NCBI GenBank assembly: GCA_943735955.1
Contig: OX030957.1
Span: 3,234,301 to 3,298,300, forward strand
Length of the DNA stretch: 64,000 nt
Origin: Piscicola geometra
Lineage: Eukaryota > Annelida > Clitellata > Hirudinida > Piscicolidae
Reading direction: 5' to 3'
Both the position numbers and the translations under genes were made by a program. The notes beneath the pieces are model-generated. The model saw nothing but the letters and a program-made list of their open reading frames with translations. It was not told the DNA's origin and made no database searches. Shown here piece after piece: positions 60,433 to 64,000 of this stretch (within the stretch, counting starts at the first letter, position 1; each line of letters opens with the position of its first letter).

Positions 60433-61169
60433 TTAATTAATATTATATTTTATTTTACAGAGGGGGCTCAGTAGACCTGTTAGCAATTACTAGAGCAAAC
60501 AGCCAAAAAAAGAAAAAAAAATTGAAAATATTTTTTTTTTGCATAAAAGTTGACTGAGGGATGTGGATGGAAAAAAACAATTGATTATTCTGTTAAGGTT
60601 TTTCAAGGTTTTTCTAAAAAACACAATTGATGATTAATTACGATGATTATTCTGGAGTGGAAACGATGGAAATAAATAGGTGAAAAAAGAATGGTGTTGA
60701 TGGGAACGTGGAAAATAGAAATTAAAGGATGAAGAGCTGCATTCAATTATTTACATATGGGTGTAGAATATTGCATAGTAAACATGGCTTGCCCTAGAAA
60801 AAAACTGCATGAAGCGATCCAACTTGAACGTTTTGCAAGCACTTTCTAACTGATTTATGAGCTCTGAGGAATTTTGAAATGATCTTAAACCATTTGGTAT
60901 GAAGTCATGCTGAACGTAAAAGGATCTGATTCGATATGACCATAAATCGTATCCATCATGGAAACCATAGATGAAGATACTTCAAAACTATATTTTGTGT
61001 TCAGATTTCATGGATACTTTGAAATAGCTTCATTAAAAAATATATTAAAATATTGAATGGAAAAAGTCAGATAAAGATTCGATTGACATTTTTTAAAGAA
61101 TTTTTACAAATAAAAATCTCACTAATAAAGAATATTAAGAGAAAAAAATATTCTTACGATTGCATTTGG

Positions 61170-61325
61170 TAAATGGGTAGCCGAGTGTTCAACGACTCTC
61201 GGGTTGACCAAAGGTCAATGGTCCTATGTTTGATTGCATCTGATGCCTTAGGGCGAATAAAAAATGAAGACATCTAGAAGCTCTCTCGGCTTATGCGCCA
61301 CAGGCTCTAAAGCGTTTTTATATTT
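61170..61325 (+). repeat. tRNA-derived SINE, near full length
   Basis: Head GGGTAGCCGAGTGTTCAACG, B-box-like TGTTTGATTGC, a body, and the 3' domain AGAAGCTCTCTCGGCTTATG + CGCCAC, then a T-rich tail. It aligns with the copy at 28568 along about 150 bp, including the segment CTCGG(C/G)TTGACCA. Confidence 0.75.
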
Positions 61326-62248
61326 TACAATTGTTTGTTTAACTTTAATTCATCTGGCACACGTGTATAGTTAAACTATCTTGCATTCCTTATCCGCTAT
61401 ACCAATTAATCGAGCCTAAACTTACACTCCTAAATTAGCTCCAACTAAGCTTGGAAGCAAGAATCTTAAAATAAAACTCCAAGAGAATTAATTAAATTGG
61501 GCACAAGTCTTAATGCTTCTTCCGGCATGTGTTATCCCTCTATCCAATCAATGACTTACTGATTTGAGAATGAGTTCAAGGGATGATCAAATGCCAGATT
61601 TTTTTCTTTTCTTTCAAATTATATTCCTAACTCTGTTTTCTTTAAATGTATTAATTTATTTTTTTTCCTTGCACTTCGTTATTATTTCAACTACTTGTAT
61701 ATATTTTTAGTTCTAAAAGTTCAGCATATAATTATTTTCTCCATTTTCCAATGTTATTCAAAACAATCAGGCGTTGCATCCGTTACCACCTTAAGGAATA
61801 CCACTTTTGATGCTTGCATTTCAAAGATTAAAAGCGTGAAGTTGGATTGTATACATGAGTAGAGTATATATGTATGCAGGCACAGAAGCTTTCCAACACC
61901 TGGATGCACACATGGAGCATGCAATAAGTTTAACAAGGAATGTATTGTCTCCATCGGAAGTGGAAGATAAGGCATTTAGTTGAACTTATAGAGAGTAATT
62001 AAATGAGTTGGTTAATATAGTTTCATCTTAGCAAAAACATTTTTATAAATTGTTGAGTTTCTAATGTTCCTAATAGTTTTACTAAATCAAAGTTTTCACA
62101 GCGTTTGATAAATAAAATAAGATATAATTTTTTGAGCTTACCTAGAAAAATATTATTTTTTTTATGATTAAATTTTTTCATTTGATTTTGTGTTCATAAT
62201 GTTTTCTTCGAATTTGTATTGAAATACACTTTTAAAAAACTTTGCAAG

Positions 62249-63833
62249 ATGACAGACGTTTGCATTGAAAAACCTTTCAAAGACGAAGAGTTGGAGAATG
62301 TAGGCAAGAAAGAGTTGATAAAGTTTCTCCAAGAAAACTCTTCTGTCAAGGTATCTTGCAATTGGATGTTTTCAAATGCTGTCAAAATTCTTCAATGAAG
62401 CGGCATTTTTAATTTCCTCATGAGGCTCATGGAAAAAACGTATTCTTTATAAATTAAAATAATTTTCAAACAACGCTTCAAATTTTAATTTTCCAGTTTG
62501 TGCGTGAACACAAGTTGGGAGGTTCTTTGGCAAATGTGGTCAAAGTGAAAAGCAAGGACCAATGCATTGCTATGTACAAGACTCTCTTTGAGACTAAGGT
62601 ATATTCATGTTAATTCATCAACATTTCAATGCACTTTTCTTCAACTCAGTTTTCAGTACTTTAATATTTTAGAATGCACAACCACCATGGAAACTCACTG
62701 CTTAAATGTCTTAGGACTTCAAAGGAACTGCTGGTGATGTTGTGGAAGAGAAGACAGAAAAGAAGGCGGAGAAGCCTAAAGAGAAGCTGCCAGAGACTGT
62801 TAAAGTCAAGAAACAATCTGCAAAAGATGTTTGCAATATATTTTACTACCCATTGAATAAATAATTTTTTACTAATTTTTAGAAACCCCCTAAATTAGGT
62901 AAATAAATTTAATTAATTAATTTTTTGAAATGTTTTTCCTTCAATACAGGAGCCTCCAAAATACACCAAGAAAGTCTTGAAGTTGGGTGACAAAACATCG
63001 TATCCTCAGAAGGGTGATGAGGTGGAATGCTTCTACACAGGAAAGCTTGAAAATGGAAAAGTCTTTGACACTAATGTTGAAGATGGTACAGCTTTCTAGT
63101 TTTTGATTCTCAATTACTTTTATATTAAAATTAATATCTTTACCATTATTATCAAGTAAATTCTGATAAAGTTTATAATATAAACCTTTTAGTCATCTCC
63201 AAAATGGCATCTTCAATTATTTGACTACATCCCATTCCGCAGCTAAGAAGGGCAAAAAGGCGACCCCTTTGAAGTTCAAGGTCGGAACTGGAAAAGTCAT
63301 CAGAGGGGTCAATCTCCATTATCATCAACAGCACCATCATCATATCATCATCACCATCATCATTATCATGAACATCTAGAAGCGTTTAATGTTTTCAAAT
63401 GTTGTGACACCAGTGGGACGAGGCACTGCTGACGATGACGAAGGGTGAGAAGGCAGAGTTGACGATCCAGGCGGAGTGGGCGTATGGCAAGAAGGGTCTC
63501 GAGGGGAAGTATCCTTTGCAAACATACACATATAAATGCGTATATATTTGTATATATAATATTTATTTAGGTATATATTGCCATTGAATAATAATAGTTA
63601 CAATGATAACATACCAATACCAATAATAACTTCAAAATTAATCTAATAAGTTTACTTAATCTTAATGCTTAGTGAGTAGTTAAAAGGGCGTGGAAAGAAC
63701 AGTATTTAGTTTAGGCATGAGATTTACTGAAGGCATCCTTCTCTTTGTCGCTTCCTGAACTGTCGCCATCGCCTGCAGAATCCCGCCCAACTCTGTCCTC
63801 ATCTTCGAAGTTGAACTCGTCTCTGTAGCATGA
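62249..63833 (+). CDS. FKBP3: FKBP25 (FKBP3)-like nuclear peptidyl-prolyl isomerase
   Basis: A 222-residue, seven-exon model, all in phase: 62249-62350, 62497-62598, 62715-62828, 62950-63085, 63243-63307, 63414-63508, 63779-63833. Residues 1-70 match the N-terminal basic tilted helix bundle (KKELIKFLQENSSVK; FVREHKLGGSLANVVKV). A Lys/Glu-rich linker is followed by the FKBP domain: PPKYTKKVLKLGDK, VECFYTGKLENGKVFDTN, the family-specific Lys-rich loop AKKGKKATPLKFKVG, GKVIRGWDEALLTMTKGEKA, AEWAYGKKGLEGKIPPNSVL and the final IFEVELVSVA. Human FKBP25 is 224 residues, so the length fits. The enzyme catalyses proline isomerisation and in animals binds nucleic acid and chromatin proteins. The last exon is short and sits 270 bp downstream. 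An ATC repeat lies in intron 5. Confidence 0.95.
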
Positions 63834-64000
63834 ACACGCCCCATGATGATGATGATGATGTCTTCATCATACTTTCATAGTGTGTTTTAAATAATGTTCA
63901 AGTTGTTATGGCAAGTTTAGTGTTATTTGATTAAGAATTTGTTTATAAAATTTACAATCTTGTTAAACTTAATTGGCGAAGGTATTCGACAAAAATTCCC
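63834..64000. other. 3' flank of FKBP gene
   Basis: A GATGATGATGATG microsatellite at 63845-63860 and AT-rich sequence. Nothing else was seen. Confidence 0.5.

Larger units (their letters stand above)
59171..62248. other. Gene-free region upstream of K2P and FKBP genes
   Basis: No exon was supported. It should contain the K2P 5' UTR exon and promoter. A candidate TATAAATA on the minus strand lies at about 60122-60129, with an AP-1-type TGACTCA near 60172. Two SINE-related segments lie at 60395-60430 and 61170-61325. Confidence 0.45.

Overview
The window looks like nuclear DNA of a bilaterian invertebrate. Genes have many exons with GT..AG introns, mostly 80-1000 bp long. Coding exons are relatively GC-rich and sit in very AT-rich non-coding DNA full of microsatellites and minisatellites. 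There is one 200-N assembly gap. The phylum cannot be fixed from the sequence. The gene set is animal-specific: SORBS, ALP/Enigma, HMX, tetraspanin, K2P channel, SRCR protease, Ly6 and FKBP25-like genes. Nothing bacterial or viral was seen.

Layout. 1-2.3 kb: AT-rich satellite DNA plus a tRNA-derived SINE-like fragment. 2.3-9.6 kb (-): a sorbin-homology/CAP (SORBS) adaptor gene whose 3' half carries three SH3 domains and whose upstream exons are Asn-rich and Gln/His/Pro-rich. 13.3-16.2 kb (+): a single-exon RING-NHL protein. 16.2-23.5 kb: a gene-free region, possibly regulatory. 23.5-25.4 kb (-): an HMX (NK5) homeobox gene interrupted by the N gap. 26.7-29.8 kb (-): an ALP/Enigma/ZASP-type PDZ + ZM protein. 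30.4-32.2 kb (-): a protein with about 18 C2H2 zinc fingers. 33.4-35.8 kb (+): a tetraspanin. 36.4-37.1 kb (+): a dual-specificity phosphatase. 37.3-41.0 kb (+): a BTB-BACK protein. 41.3-41.8 kb (-), 47.2-47.5 kb (-), 47.9-48.0 kb (+) and 49.15-49.35 kb (+): four tiny Lys/Arg/Cys-rich proteins. 43.3-47.05 kb (+): a secreted LDLa-SRCR-trypsin protease lying among them. 50.1-50.7 kb (-): a Ly6-type GPI-anchored protein. 51.3-52.4 kb (+): an unrecognised four-exon gene. 53.4-59.2 kb (-): a K2P potassium channel with a loop of about 700 residues. 62.2-63.8 kb (+): a complete FKBP25 (FKBP3)-like gene.

Two themes stand out. First, the SORBS and ALP/Enigma homologues, both actin/Z-disc adaptors, lie on the same strand about 17 kb apart. 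Vertebrates keep the same partnership in three paralogous places (SORBS1-PDLIM1, SORBS2-PDLIM3, SORBS3-PDLIM2), so the linkage may predate vertebrate genome duplication. Second, the 41-52 kb segment is a cluster of small, fast-evolving-looking basic proteins. Two of them share a 19-bp promoter motif at exactly the same distance from the TATA box, a third has a related layout, and a shorter piece of the motif precedes the protease gene. They resemble sperm nuclear basic proteins, which is inference only.

Exon models were built by hand from open frames, splice signals and phase. For the tetraspanin, phosphatase, protease, ALP/Enigma, FKBP, K2P and orphan genes every junction is in phase from start to stop. 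5' ends are missing or unsure for SORBS, Ly6 and the 49-kb basic gene, and one BTB junction is unresolved.
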